Counted from the first letter of the stretch, positions 26,601 to 35,437 are shown. The stretch is 64,000 bases of DNA from an uncultured Bacteroidia bacterium (GCA_902800045.1 CADCCZ010000001.1:787346-851345), one strand, 5' to 3'. The notes: a model not told the origin generated them from the letters alone. Numbers and translations are program-made.

Positions 26601-27329
26601 ATGCGACTTTATACAGAACAGTTGGTCAAGCAGTACGGAAAGCGAACCGTAGTCAAAGGTGTTGATGTTGAGGTAAATCAAGGAGAGATTGTCGGTTTGC
26701 TTGGCCCTAATGGGGCGGGCAAGACTACAACTTTCTACATGATAGTCGGACTTATAAAGCCGAACAGCGGTCGTATTTTTCTTGATGATAAAGAAATAAC
26801 AAAACTTCCTATTTATAAGCGAGCTCGTCTGGGAATTGGTTATCTGGCGCAGGAAGAGTCTGTATTTCAGAAACTTTCGGTCGAAGATAACATAAAGTCC
26901 ATTCTCGAGTTCAGAAAAGGACTTAATCGTAGCGCCCGTAACGAAATTACAGAACAATTGCTCGAGGAATTCTCTTTGAAGCATATCCGCAAGAGCAAAG
27001 GTTTCCAGTTGTCTGGAGGAGAACGACGTCGTACCGAAATTGCACGGGCTTTGGCAATCGACCCGAAATTTATTCTGCTTGATGAGCCTTTTGCAGGTGT
27101 TGACCCGATTGCTGTCGATGATATTCAGACAATAGTCATGCACCTGAAAAACAGGAATATCGGCGTGCTGATAACCGACCATAATGTTCACGAGACTTTG
27201 GCTATTACCGACCGTGCGTATCTGTTGTTTGAAGGCGGAATCCTGAAGAGCGGTACTGCCGAGGATTTAAGCAACGACCCGCAGGTTAGGAAGGTATATT
27301 TGGGTGCAAACTTTGAATTGAGAAGGTAA
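26601..27329 (+). CDS. lptB: LPS export ABC transporter ATP-binding protein
   Basis: ATPase that powers LptFG extraction of LPS from the inner membrane. 242 residues. Walker A is GPNGAGKTT (residues 35-43), the Q-loop region is [19 protein letters not shown], the signature is [16 protein letters not shown], and Walker B is [20 protein letters not shown]. The GERRR signature with the VDPIAV segment is characteristic of LptB rather than other ABC ATPases. The switch His is in [10 protein letters not shown]. LptF/LptG/LptC are not in this window. It follows lpxH, consistent with an LPS theme. Confidence 0.92.
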   Translation: MRLYTEQLVKQYGKRTVVKGVDVEVNQGEIVGLLGPNGAGKTTTFYMIVGLIKPNSGRIFLDDKEITKLPIYKRARLGIGYLAQEESVFQKLSVEDNIKSILEFRKGLNRSARNEITEQLLEEFSLKHIRKSKGFQLSGGERRRTEIARALAIDPKFILLDEPFAGVDPIAVDDIQTIVMHLKNRNIGVLITDHNVHETLAITDRAYLLFEGGILKSGTAEDLSNDPQVRKVYLGANFELRR

Positions 27330-27452
27330 ATGGATAATTAACAATTGATAATGGACAATGAATAATTAACAATTGATAATTTGATAATAGTGGCGACGCG
27401 GCACGCCACGTCGCTACAGAATTATCAAATCATCAAATTTTCAAATCTTTGA
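27330..27452. repeat. Composite intergenic repeat (AT oligo-repeat, GC hairpin, ATCAAA repeat)
   Basis: Three repeat types lie head to tail between lptB and nfnAB. TTAACAATTGATAAT-type units occupy 27330-27388. A GC hairpin GTGGCGACG...CGTCGCTAC occupies 27390-27417. ATCAAATCATCAAATTTTCAAATC occupies about 27423-27448. AGAAACTTAGAAACCTAGAAAC words follow. Each type recurs elsewhere in the window. Confidence 0.75.
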
Positions 27453-27509
27453 ACTTTAACCCAGAAACTTAGAAACCTAGAAACAAGAAACATAAAAACT
27501 ATTTGGTAT

Positions 27510-29780
27510 ATGTATAAGATTTTAAAGAAAGTTGACCTTACAAACGACACGGTACTTTTTGACGTACTTGCCCCAAGAATTGCAGAATCGGCATTGCCCG
27601 GTCAGTTCCTAATTGTCAAGATGGATGAAAAAGGCGAACGAATACCCTTGACCGTCAGCGACAACGATGCAAAGGCTGGTACTGTGACAATTGTATTTAA
27701 AGTCGTTGGTAACTCAACTAGGCAGATGGCGACATACAATGTTGGCGACTGCTTCTGCGATGTGGTTGGACCGCTCGGTCGCCCGTCGGAGCTTGTTCAT
27801 ATACCGAAAGATAAACTGAAGGACTATCGTGTGGCCTTTGTGGGCGGCGGTGTTGGAATTGCGCCGATATACCCGCAGGTGAAGTGGATGCACGAACAAG
27901 GTATCGACTGCGATGTAATTATTGGCGCAAAGACAAAGTCGATGCTCATTTACGAGAACGAACTTAGCTCGATGGCTGGAAAACTCTACTCGGTTACCGA
28001 AGATGGAACATCCGAATACAAAGGACTTGTGACAGATGTGCTGAGAAAACTTGTTGAGTCGGGCAAGAAATACGACGAGGTTGTTGCCATCGGACCAATG
28101 ATAATGATGAAGTTCGTGGCTAAACTTTGCGCCGAACTTGGCATAAAATGTACAGTCAGCCTCAATTCGCTTATGGTCGATGGCACTGGAATGTGCGGTG
28201 CCTGCCGTGTTACCGTTGGAGGCAAGACAAAGTTTACTTGCGTAGATGGACCGGAATTCGATGCTTCGCTCGTTGATTTTGACGAAGGTATGAAGCGTCA
28301 GGCAATGTACAACAATATAGAAGGTCACAAGCAGCTCGAAGAAGAGGAAAAGACTGAAGGTCACAAGTGCCACATTGGTGGTATAATCGACGAGCCGCGC
28401 GATGCCAGCAAGCGAGTTCCTGTACGCGAACAGGATGCAAAGGTGCGTGCAACAAACTTCGACGAGGTTTGCCTTGGTTACAATGCCGAGGAAGCAATGA
28501 TTGAGGCTCAGCGTTGCCGCCGTTGCAAGAAACCGATGTGTGTATCAGGTTGCCCGGTATCGATTAAGATTCCAGATTTTATCGGAAAAGTTGCTGAAGG
28601 TGATTTTGCTGCCGCAGCAAGGATTATCAACGAAGATTCGGCATTGCCGGCTGTCTGTGGTCGCGTTTGTCCGCAGGAAACCCAGTGCGAGGGCAAGTGC
28701 ATTCTCGGCATAAAGGGTGAACCTATTGCCATTGGCAAACTTGAGCGTTTTGTCGGCGACTGGTCGCGCGAAAACAACTTCGATTTTGGCGTAAAGATCG
28801 AGAAGAACGGACACAAGGTGGCTGTTATCGGAAGCGGTCCTTCTGGTTTGACTTGTGCAAAGGAACTTCTGACAATGGGCTACGATGTTACTATTTTCGA
28901 GGCTTTGCACGAATATGGCGGCGTACTTGTGTATGGCATTCCGTCGTTCCGTCTGCCAAAGCATACGGTTGTAAAGCACGAGGTAGAGAATCTGAAGAAA
29001 CTTGGTGCTAAGTTCGAGAAGAATGTCATCATAGGTCGTTCGATTTCGATTGACGAACTTATGGACAAGGAGCATTTCGAAGCTGTTTTCATTGGCTCAG
29101 GTGCTGGTTTGCCTAATTTTATGAAGATTCCGGGCGAAAATCTCTGCGGTGTAGTTTCTGCAAACGAATTCTTGACTCGTAATAATTTGCTTTTCGCATA
29201 CAAGGAAGGCTACGAAACACCAAATTATGTTGGCAAGAAGGTTGCTGTTGTAGGTGGTGGAAATGTTGCTATGGATGCAGCGCGTACAGCCTTGCGTCTT
29301 GGTGCTGAAGTACATATTGTATATCGTCGTTCAGAAGAGGAATTGCCGGCAAGGGCAGAGGAGGTTCACCACGCAAAAGAGGAAGGCATAATTTTCGACC
29401 TGCTTTGCAACCCAGTTGAAATTATTGGTGACGAAAAATCGTGGGTGAAGGCAATGAAATGCGTACGCATGCGTCTCGGCGAACCCGATGAGTCGGGCAG
29501 AAGACGTCCAGAAGCCGTTCCTGGTTCCGAATTCCTTATTGATGCCGATATGGTAATAATGTCGATAGGAACATCGCCGAATCCGCTGATTTCATCGACT
29601 ACACCAGGACTTGATACCAACCGTTGGGACTGCATAGTTGCTGATGACAAGGGAGCTACCTCGCGCAAGGGCGTTTTCGCAGGTGGTGACGCCGTCAGCG
29701 GTGCTGCAACTGTGATTCTTGCAATGGGCGCAGGAAAGACGGCTGCAAAGGCGATAGACGAATACATAAGGAACAATTAA
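27510..29780 (+). CDS. Fused NfnAB-type ferredoxin/NAD(P) oxidoreductase (PyrK-like + GltA-like)
   Basis: A 756-residue fusion. Residues 1-~280 resemble the FAD/NAD-binding, [2Fe-2S] PyrK/NfnA (SudB) subunit: AFVGGGVGIAPIYPQVKWMH and the cysteine cluster DGTGMCGACRVTV...FTCVDGPEF. Residues ~285-756 resemble glutamate-synthase small subunit/NfnB (SudA): cysteine sets CRRCKKPMCVSGCP and VCGRVCPQETQCEGKC, FAD motif VAVIGSGPSGLTCAKELL, and NADPH motif VAVVGGGNVAMDAARTALRLG. The predicted reaction is NADH-dependent reduced ferredoxin:NADP+ transhydrogenation by flavin-based electron bifurcation. The fusion occurs in anaerobic Bacteroidota, where it is often misnamed glutamate synthase. No gltB large subunit is present, which supports the Nfn reading. 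Confidence 0.85.
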   Translation: MYKILKKVDLTNDTVLFDVLAPRIAESALPGQFLIVKMDEKGERIPLTVSDNDAKAGTVTIVFKVVGNSTRQMATYNVGDCFCDVVGPLGRPSELVHIPKDKLKDYRVAFVGGGVGIAPIYPQVKWMHEQGIDCDVIIGAKTKSMLIYENELSSMAGKLYSVTEDGTSEYKGLVTDVLRKLVESGKKYDEVVAIGPMIMMKFVAKLCAELGIKCTVSLNSLMVDGTGMCGACRVTVGGKTKFTCVDGPEFDASLVDFDEGMKRQAMYNNIEGHKQLEEEEKTEGHKCHIGGIIDEPRDASKRVPVREQDAKVRATNFDEVCLGYNAEEAMIEAQRCRRCKKPMCVSGCPVSIKIPDFIGKVAEGDFAAAARIINEDSALPAVCGRVCPQETQCEGKCILGIKGEPIAIGKLERFVGDWSRENNFDFGVKIEKNGHKVAVIGSGPSGLTCAKELLTMGYDVTIFEALHEYGGVLVYGIPSFRLPKHTVVKHEVENLKKLGAKFEKNVIIGRSISIDELMDKEHFEAVFIGSGAGLPNFMKIPGENLCGVVSANEFLTRNNLLFAYKEGYETPNYVGKKVAVVGGGNVAMDAARTALRLGAEVHIVYRRSEEELPARAEEVHHAKEEGIIFDLLCNPVEIIGDEKSWVKAMKCVRMRLGEPDESGRRRPEAVPGSEFLIDADMVIMSIGTSPNPLISSTTPGLDTNRWDCIVADDKGATSRKGVFAGGDAVSGAATVILAMGAGKTAAKAIDEYIRNN

Positions 29781-29808
29781 CAATTGATAATTGGCGACTA
29801 TTTGAAAT

Positions 29809-30441
29809 ATGAAATTTGTAGTTTCTGTAATATTGTTTCTGTCGGTTGGATTTGCCTATGCAGGTTCTAACTACTTGTTTTTCGATACGGAAACTACAGG
29901 ATTGCCGCGCGACTACGAAGCACCGGCATTTGACACCCTGAACTGGCCTCGCATGGTTCAGTTGAGCTGGATACTTACCGACAACAAAGGCAATGTCCTT
30001 TCTACCCACGACTATATAATTCGTCCCGATGGTTATGAAATTCCAGAGAAATCGGCTTCGATACATGGAATTTCAACAGAAAAAGCAATGTCGGAAGGCT
30101 TGCCATTGGACTCGGTGCTCGCTGTGTTTGTAGCCACGCTGGATTCTGCCGAATATATAGTTGGGCATAATATTTCGTTTGATATTCATGTGGTTGATGC
30201 TGAGTTATTTAGACGAGGCGTAGATGTTCAGCTTTCATCGATGAAATCATATTGCACCATGTTGGCAGGAACGGACTATTGCAAGTTGCCAGGACGTTAT
30301 GGGCATTACAAGTGGCCAAAACTACAAGAGTTGCATAAGATATTATTCGGTGTAGAGTTTGATGGTGCTCACAATTCTGCAGCAGACGTAGAGGCTACTT
30401 GCAAATGTTTCTGGGAAATGCGCCGCAGAAAAATCATATAA
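29809..30441 (+). CDS. DEDDh 3'-5' exonuclease-like protein with N-terminal signal peptide
   Basis: 210 residues. The exonuclease core is complete: Exo I FFDTETTGLP, Exo II VGHNISFDIHVVDAEL and Exo III HNSAADVEATCKCFWEM, so the DEDDh ligands and His are present. This matches DnaQ/epsilon-like exonucleases. The odd part is the N-terminus, MKFVVSVILFLSVGFAYAGSN, which reads as a classical signal peptide cleaved after AYA; related cytosolic proteins start directly at the FFDTETTG strand. No internal ATG precedes Exo I; a TTG inside NYLFF would give a leaderless core starting MFFDTETTG. If the annotated start is right, the nuclease is exported to the periplasm. It lies 28 bp after nfnAB, with a short AT repeat in between. 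Confidence 0.82.
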   Translation: MKFVVSVILFLSVGFAYAGSNYLFFDTETTGLPRDYEAPAFDTLNWPRMVQLSWILTDNKGNVLSTHDYIIRPDGYEIPEKSASIHGISTEKAMSEGLPLDSVLAVFVATLDSAEYIVGHNISFDIHVVDAELFRRGVDVQLSSMKSYCTMLAGTDYCKLPGRYGHYKWPKLQELHKILFGVEFDGAHNSAADVEATCKCFWEMRRRKII

Positions 30442-30490
30442 TTTTTAGTGCTAGATTTACAATAAATTTGGCAGATACCTTAATTATATA

Positions 30491-30498
30491 TATCTTTG
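30491..30498 (+). promoter_or_regulatory. -7 box of the 30520 surface-protein gene
   Basis: TATCTTTG, 21 bp upstream of the ATG. Confidence 0.65.
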
Positions 30499-30519
30499 CC
30501 GAGTTAAAGAATTTGATTT

Positions 30520-33054
30520 ATGAAGACTATTAGAGGTATCTTTATGTCGGCATTGCTTGTGCTGATTTCTATTGTTTCGTTTTCACAATATGTTGTAACT
30601 ATTGGTTCTAACGAACAAGGATACGGATTATTACCAGTAGATCCGAATTATAATTATTCATTATCGCAGCAGATATATACAGAAGAAGAACTATCTGTTT
30701 CTTCTGGCGATATTGTTTCAGTATCATTTTACTATATATCAGCCAATCCGACGCGAAATATTGACGTGTATCTGCAGTCAACGTCACTTTCCCAGTTTGA
30801 GTATCCATATAATAACGTACTGGTTACGTCATCGGACCTTGTCTTCAGCGGAACTGTTAACTTTGTTGCTGGCGATTGGACTACAATTACTTTTACTCAG
30901 CCGTTCCATTATACAGGAGGGAACATATTGTTGACAGTTGACGACAATACAGGATCTTATGTCTCCAGTATGCAGGCTGCAGTATTCGACGCTGGCATAA
31001 CTCAGACAATAGCATATCATAGAGATAGTGAAAATTATAATCCGTTAGCCTCTATAGGTTCCGACTATAACGAAACCCTAAAGAATACTGTAAAGTTTGT
31101 TATCAATAATGCAGAAGTGTTAATTAGCAATTATCCGTGGACGGTGGATTTTGAGGAAGATTCATTCGATTTTTATAGCTTTACACAGGAAAATGTTTCA
31201 GGTAATATTTCGTGGAATATTGAGACAAGTTCCGAAAACCACTTTGCTGTAATAAATAATACAGATAATAGTTGGCCAGATACTACCATATTGTACACAC
31301 CGACCTTTGTTCGTCCATCTAATGCAAACACTATGATTCTTTCCTTTGATTATTTAAATAGAATATGGGCTTCTGATTACGACAAGATGCAAGTTGTTGT
31401 CAGTGATGGAGAAACAGTCACTGTGCTTGCCGAGTACAACGAACCTCACGAAGAATTGACACATGAGAGAATTACTATTGATACAAATGATTTGCCTGCC
31501 GAGTTTAAAATAGGTTTTGTCGGTATTCCCGGATACGGACATGGATTTCAGATTGATAATATTACTTTAGAAGATTTTTCAATCGACAACATAGTGACAA
31601 GCAGCTATGTTCAAATAGGAACAGGTTCGTCTGAAAGTTCGAATTTACCTATATATCCATATTATAACTATGGATATTCACAGCAAATTTATATGTCATA
31701 CGAATTTGATGGAAGTCATACAATTTATAATATTTCATATTACTGCACTTCAACTAGTACATTTGCTAGACCTGTGAAAATTTATATGGGGCACACATCA
31801 GCATCGGTATTTAGCACTGGAAATGATTGGATACCTGCATCACAACTAACTCTGGTTTATGACGGATTGCTAGAGGTTTCGAATATGGACAACTGGTTAC
31901 TTATACCTTTGGATACTCCGTTCGAGTACAATGGTACTGACAACCTAGTTTTAGCAGTTGATGATAATAGTGGCGAATGGTATTCTACTAACACTATTTT
32001 TAAATGCTCGGATCTAAACAAAAATAGAACCATCCATGTATATAGTGACTCTGAAGATTATGTAATTGATGACATAGAAAGTGTATCGGGGGAAATTCTA
32101 ACTGCAAGAAATAATGTCCGTTTTGGCATTCAGGTCGTTGAGAAATCTAATATTGAAGTGTCGTCAAGCGATACTTTGAGAGGAACTGCATGCTGCTCTG
32201 GTGAATATTATCCTGGTTATAGCTTAACAATAACAGCAACTCCCAAATTCGGTTTTGAGTTTGACAGATGGAGCGATGGTGTGCGAGACAATCCAAGATT
32301 CATTGTCGTTGAAGGAGATGCAGAGTATGTTGCCAATTTTATACCTAATTTGTCGGATACTGTAAGATACGACAACGATACATATAATACTCCGATTGGA
32401 AATCACGGGAATGCTGCAGAATGGGGTATAAGAATACTTCCGCAGAACTTGAAAGACCGCCCAAAACTTACCGATGTGTTGTTCTATAGTGATGGCCAGC
32501 ATGCATGCGGAAACTATAAGTTGTCTGTATATCAGGGCGATGATACAATTCCGTCGCAGCCGATTTACCGTGATTCGGTTGTTGTTGCAGCAGCAGATGA
32601 AGGTCATTGGGTTAGCTTCGAAATATCTACAGTAGCAATCGACTCAACTCAACCACTTTGGATTATATTAAGCACCGATACTGTTGCATATCCGGCAATT
32701 GCTTCTACTGCACTCGAAACAGGAACCGATGGCAGATGGTGGAAGGGTAACGGCACATGGGGACATCAGTCGTATGGCGCATGGATGATTAAGGCTGTAC
32801 TTCCGTACGAAGGTACAGAAGATGTTGAAGAGTATGTTGAGATTAATGATATAAATGTATATCCAAATCCAGCTGGTTCGCATATTTATCTGACAGGAAT
32901 TTCTGAGGGTGAAAACGTTGAAATTTACAACATGACAGGTAAACTTGTGGCTAACTTCAAATATGATGGAGGAGCAGTTGACGTAGCTAACCTCACTTCG
33001 GGATTGTATGTAGTCCGTAGCAATGGTTTGACTACGAAATTTGTCAAGGAATAA
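30520..33054 (+). CDS. Multidomain T9SS type A surface adhesin
   Basis: An 844-residue secreted protein. The signal peptide is FMSALLVLISIVSFSQ. Domains read in order: an adhesin module (YNYSLSQQIYTEEELSV... GGNILLTVDDNTGSY, ~28-195); a cleaved-adhesin/MAM-like jelly roll (VDFEEDSFDFYSFTQ... GHGFQIDNITLEDF, ~205-360); a second module copy (YYNYGYSQQIYMSYEF... TDNLVLAVDDNSGEW, ~365-535); a divergent InlB-type repeat (LTITATPKFGFEFDRWSDG... AEYVANF); a beta domain (WGIRILPQNLKDRPKLTDV... WKGNGTWG); and the type A sorting domain (VYPNPAGSHIYLTG... TTKFVKE). Its modules are related to those of the 8794-11784 protein. Likely exported by T9SS and surface-anchored; ligand unknown. Confidence 0.87.
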   Translation: MKTIRGIFMSALLVLISIVSFSQYVVTIGSNEQGYGLLPVDPNYNYSLSQQIYTEEELSVSSGDIVSVSFYYISANPTRNIDVYLQSTSLSQFEYPYNNVLVTSSDLVFSGTVNFVAGDWTTITFTQPFHYTGGNILLTVDDNTGSYVSSMQAAVFDAGITQTIAYHRDSENYNPLASIGSDYNETLKNTVKFVINNAEVLISNYPWTVDFEEDSFDFYSFTQENVSGNISWNIETSSENHFAVINNTDNSWPDTTILYTPTFVRPSNANTMILSFDYLNRIWASDYDKMQVVVSDGETVTVLAEYNEPHEELTHERITIDTNDLPAEFKIGFVGIPGYGHGFQIDNITLEDFSIDNIVTSSYVQIGTGSSESSNLPIYPYYNYGYSQQIYMSYEFDGSHTIYNISYYCTSTSTFARPVKIYMGHTSASVFSTGNDWIPASQLTLVYDGLLEVSNMDNWLLIPLDTPFEYNGTDNLVLAVDDNSGEWYSTNTIFKCSDLNKNRTIHVYSDSEDYVIDDIESVSGEILTARNNVRFGIQVVEKSNIEVSSSDTLRGTACCSGEYYPGYSLTITATPKFGFEFDRWSDGVRDNPRFIVVEGDAEYVANFIPNLSDTVRYDNDTYNTPIGNHGNAAEWGIRILPQNLKDRPKLTDVLFYSDGQHACGNYKLSVYQGDDTIPSQPIYRDSVVVAAADEGHWVSFEISTVAIDSTQPLWIILSTDTVAYPAIASTALETGTDGRWWKGNGTWGHQSYGAWMIKAVLPYEGTEDVEEYVEINDINVYPNPAGSHIYLTGISEGENVEIYNMTGKLVANFKYDGGAVDVANLTSGLYVVRSNGLTTKFVKE

Positions 33055-33071
33055 CCACCGATAATAACGCA

Positions 33072-33108
33072 AAAAAAAAATCACGGCATATTCGCCGTGA
33101 TTTTTTTT
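33072..33108. terminator. Bidirectional terminator
   Basis: Stem AAAAAAAATCACGGC / ATATTC / GCCGTGATTTTTTTT. It lies between the convergent 30520-33054 and 33149-34279 genes. Confidence 0.9.
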
Positions 33109-33109
33109 G

Positions 33110-33156
33110 CATCGAATCATCGAATCATCAAATCATCAAATCTTCGAATTATTTTA
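33110..33156. repeat. ATCAAATC-type oligo-repeat
   Basis: CATCGAATCATCGAATCATCAAATCATCAAATCTTCGAATT is a tandem array of 7-9-base units (TCATCAAA/TCATCGAA). It runs up to the stop codon of the DUF362 gene. The same words occur at 27.42 and 49.66 kb. Confidence 0.7.
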
Positions 33157-34279
33157 TCGCATCTTCGATGCTAATTCTTTCGCCAGTAATTACGTCAACA
33201 AGCACATACTTCATGTTGCCCATACCGAGTTGGTGTGCGTACTGAACTTGTCCGTAACCGCTGATGCCGTTTACATCCTTGAAAGCATCTTCACTGCCGT
33301 ATTTTGCTGCCGTAAGCTGGTGGCATGCCATTTCGATTGCAACTATGTCAGTCGAAGCAACAGCGCCAACTTTTTCCATAAATGGGGCGGGAGCCTTAGA
33401 TGAACAGTCGCAAGTCTTTGATATGTTGTCCATTACATTGATGTAAACCATAGGTTTTGCTTCGCTGAGTACTTTTGCGTATTCTACAAGGCGTTCAAGA
33501 AATATGTTTTCTTCGATTTCTCTCCAGTCGGGCTTAAAAATCTTAAGAGGGCATTCTGCAATACATTTTGCGCAGCCAATGCACTTGGTCGTGTCGATTA
33601 CAGGACCGTTTTCGGTGATTGTTATGGCCTTAGCGGGACATTGGCCTACGCAACGCTGGCAGTTTACACAGGCTTCGGGGTCGACAGTTGTCGGGAAGTT
33701 GGTTGCGTGCATTGCCATTTTTCCACCAGGAGAAGCAAGTCCCATAGATACGTTCTTTATTGCACCGCCGAAGCCAGCAGAGCCGTGTCCCTTGAAGTGC
33801 GAGTAGATGATGTAGTTGTCGTAATTGTTGAAATGGCTGCCTGTCTTTACTTTTGTGTAGTGCTTCAGACCTTCGGCTGGAATTTCGATTTCGCCCTCGT
33901 CGTCAAGTATGTCGATGGGAGCGAAGGTAAATCCGTGTTCCTTTGCCAGTGCGATGTGAGAGTCTGTGTAACGACGTTTTCCAACATACAGTACATTGGT
34001 TTCCACAAAGGTCGGTTTTACTTTTTCTACCAGAGGCTTAAGCAGTTCGGGATTCAGGAAATTCTGGTTGCCTTCTTCTCCAAAATGTACTTTAAGACCG
34101 ATTTTACCTTCCTGCTTTACGCCAAGAGCTTCGTAGAGCTTAAGAATGTTTTCGGGGGTAATGTCCTTGCAGAAATAAACGATTGACTCGTCGGCTGCAG
34201 TTTCAATTTTTGGTTTCTGCTCCTTGCACGATACTAAGGCAAGGGCGATCGCTGCTAATGCTAAAACTTTTAATTTCAT
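33149..34279 (-). CDS. DUF362 protein with two [4Fe-4S] clusters and lipoprotein signal
   Basis: 376 residues. The N-terminus is a lipoprotein signal (VLALAAIALALVSC, lipid-modified Cys18). The body is DUF362 (IGLKVHFGEEGNQNFLNPELL; VETNVLYVGKRRYTDSHI; GSAGFGGAIKNVSMGLASPGGK). Two ferredoxin-type cluster motifs sit in the middle: CVNCQRCVGQCP and CIGCAKCIAECP. The C-terminal part contains CDCSSKAPAPF and TDIVAIEMACHQL. DUF362 proteins are often cytosolic or membrane iron-sulfur proteins of unknown function; a lipid-anchored form implies a redox role in the cell envelope. The 334-aa DoxX/thioredoxin-like gene lies 11 bp upstream in the same operon. Confidence 0.87.
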   Translation of the reverse strand: MKLKVLALAAIALALVSCKEQKPKIETAADESIVYFCKDITPENILKLYEALGVKQEGKIGLKVHFGEEGNQNFLNPELLKPLVEKVKPTFVETNVLYVGKRRYTDSHIALAKEHGFTFAPIDILDDEGEIEIPAEGLKHYTKVKTGSHFNNYDNYIIYSHFKGHGSAGFGGAIKNVSMGLASPGGKMAMHATNFPTTVDPEACVNCQRCVGQCPAKAITITENGPVIDTTKCIGCAKCIAECPLKIFKPDWREIEENIFLERLVEYAKVLSEAKPMVYINVMDNISKTCDCSSKAPAPFMEKVGAVASTDIVAIEMACHQLTAAKYGSEDAFKDVNGISGYGQVQYAHQLGMGNMKYVLVDVITGERISIEDAIK

Positions 34280-34290
34280 GTAGTTGTTTA

Positions 34291-35295
34291 TTAGTTATTA
34301 TTAATTAGGGTTTCTTCTTCAAAGAATTCTTTTATTGTGCTTTCTTCCAGTCCCCACAAGTCGAACGACTTTACAATGCTGTCGTCTTGCATGAGCATAA
34401 ATGTTGGGAACTCGCCGTCAACGATGTCAAGTGAGGTTATTGGATTTATTTCGCGGTACTCGAATCCGAAGCCTTCGGTTTCCTTGATGAATTCGTAGGT
34501 GCTTAATGGTGGGTAGTTGCCGAATATCATGACTTTACATCTGTTTCTGTCAAATCTGTTTTCGCGGAAGAACATAGACATTCGTTTTGCCCCCTCGCGG
34601 CAGTATTTGCACCCTGCGTGTGCAAACATAAGTACGTTACGTCCAGTAAGTTCCAGCGGTTTGTCTTCGGCAACGAAGGTTGTCGAGTCGTATTCGTAGT
34701 TGGGGCGGATAATAGGGTAACATTGATAGAAAGTGCTGTCAGTCAAAGCCTTTTCGAATATTGGAGTGTTGATGTTTCTGTCGCTTGAGTATATTTTGTT
34801 GTATAGCACTTCGGGTGGAGCAACGATGAATGGTACTGCTGCTACTATGATGACAATCAATGGTTTTACTATCTTCTCAAACCTGAAATTCCAGTTTTCT
34901 TGATTTCTAACGACAAGGAGAAGTGCCATTATCGCGAAGTTCTTTATCATCGACTGCAACGGGTTGAGTTCCACGAAGTCGCCCATACAGTGGCAGTTGG
35001 CATCACCGCGAAGTTGTGCGAAAATTAGGAATACAGTGAAACCAAGAAGAGAAATCTGCATCAGCCACCAAGCCAGTCTGTACCACCATTTTAGCGCAAG
35101 GCATAGGCCAGCGCACATCTCAAATGCAATCAGGCAGCGGGCAAACAAGGTACAGAGCGTATAGTTGAATATTCCGTAACTGTAAATGTAAAGCTCAAAC
35201 TCTTTGATTGTAAATATTTTAAGAATTGCCGAGGCAATGAAGAACAATCCTATTGCCACGCTTATGATGGTAAAGATTATTTTTTTTGCGTTCAT
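34291..35295 (-). CDS. DoxX/MauE-like membrane protein with C-terminal thioredoxin-like domain
   Basis: 334 residues. The first ~140 form four membrane helices (IIFTIISVAIGLFFIASAIL; TLCTLFARCLIAFEMCAGLC; RLAWWLMQISLLGFTVFLIF; NFAIMALLLVV) with a CHCMGDFVELNP loop after the third helix, as in DoxX/MauE proteins that handle disulfides or quinones. A fifth helix (IVIIVAAVPFIVAPP) leads to a thioredoxin-like domain carrying HAGCKYCREGAKRM (CxxC) and EFPTFMLMQDDS (the cis-Pro region). The likely job is thiol-disulfide or electron transfer across the inner membrane. Pairing with a lipoprotein ferredoxin suggests a common redox chain, which is inferred. A TACTTTTG -7 box lies upstream. Confidence 0.83.
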   Translation of the reverse strand: MNAKKIIFTIISVAIGLFFIASAILKIFTIKEFELYIYSYGIFNYTLCTLFARCLIAFEMCAGLCLALKWWYRLAWWLMQISLLGFTVFLIFAQLRGDANCHCMGDFVELNPLQSMIKNFAIMALLLVVRNQENWNFRFEKIVKPLIVIIVAAVPFIVAPPEVLYNKIYSSDRNINTPIFEKALTDSTFYQCYPIIRPNYEYDSTTFVAEDKPLELTGRNVLMFAHAGCKYCREGAKRMSMFFRENRFDRNRCKVMIFGNYPPLSTYEFIKETEGFGFEYREINPITSLDIVDGEFPTFMLMQDDSIVKSFDLWGLEESTIKEFFEEETLINNN

Positions 35296-35322
35296 ATTAT
35301 GTCATTATAGTATAATTGAGTG

Positions 35323-35330
35323 CAAAAGTA
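35323..35330 (-). promoter_or_regulatory. -7 box of the DoxX-DUF362 operon
   Basis: CAAAAGTA on the plus strand reads TACTTTTG on the minus strand, 27 bp upstream of ATG 35295. It is divergent from the TAACTTTG box at 35366. Confidence 0.6.
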
Positions 35331-35365
35331 ATTCATATTTGAATATAAAACATAAAAAAACTTGT

Positions 35366-35373
35366 TAACTTTG
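35366..35373 (+). promoter_or_regulatory. -7 box of the membrane-protein gene at 35438
   Basis: TAACTTTG, 64 bp upstream of the ATG. Confidence 0.55.
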
Positions 35374-35437
35374 CGCTTGAGTTGACGAGTTTTTTATAAA
35401 TGTTACCAATGCTAATGTTTCTAATTAGGTATTGCAA

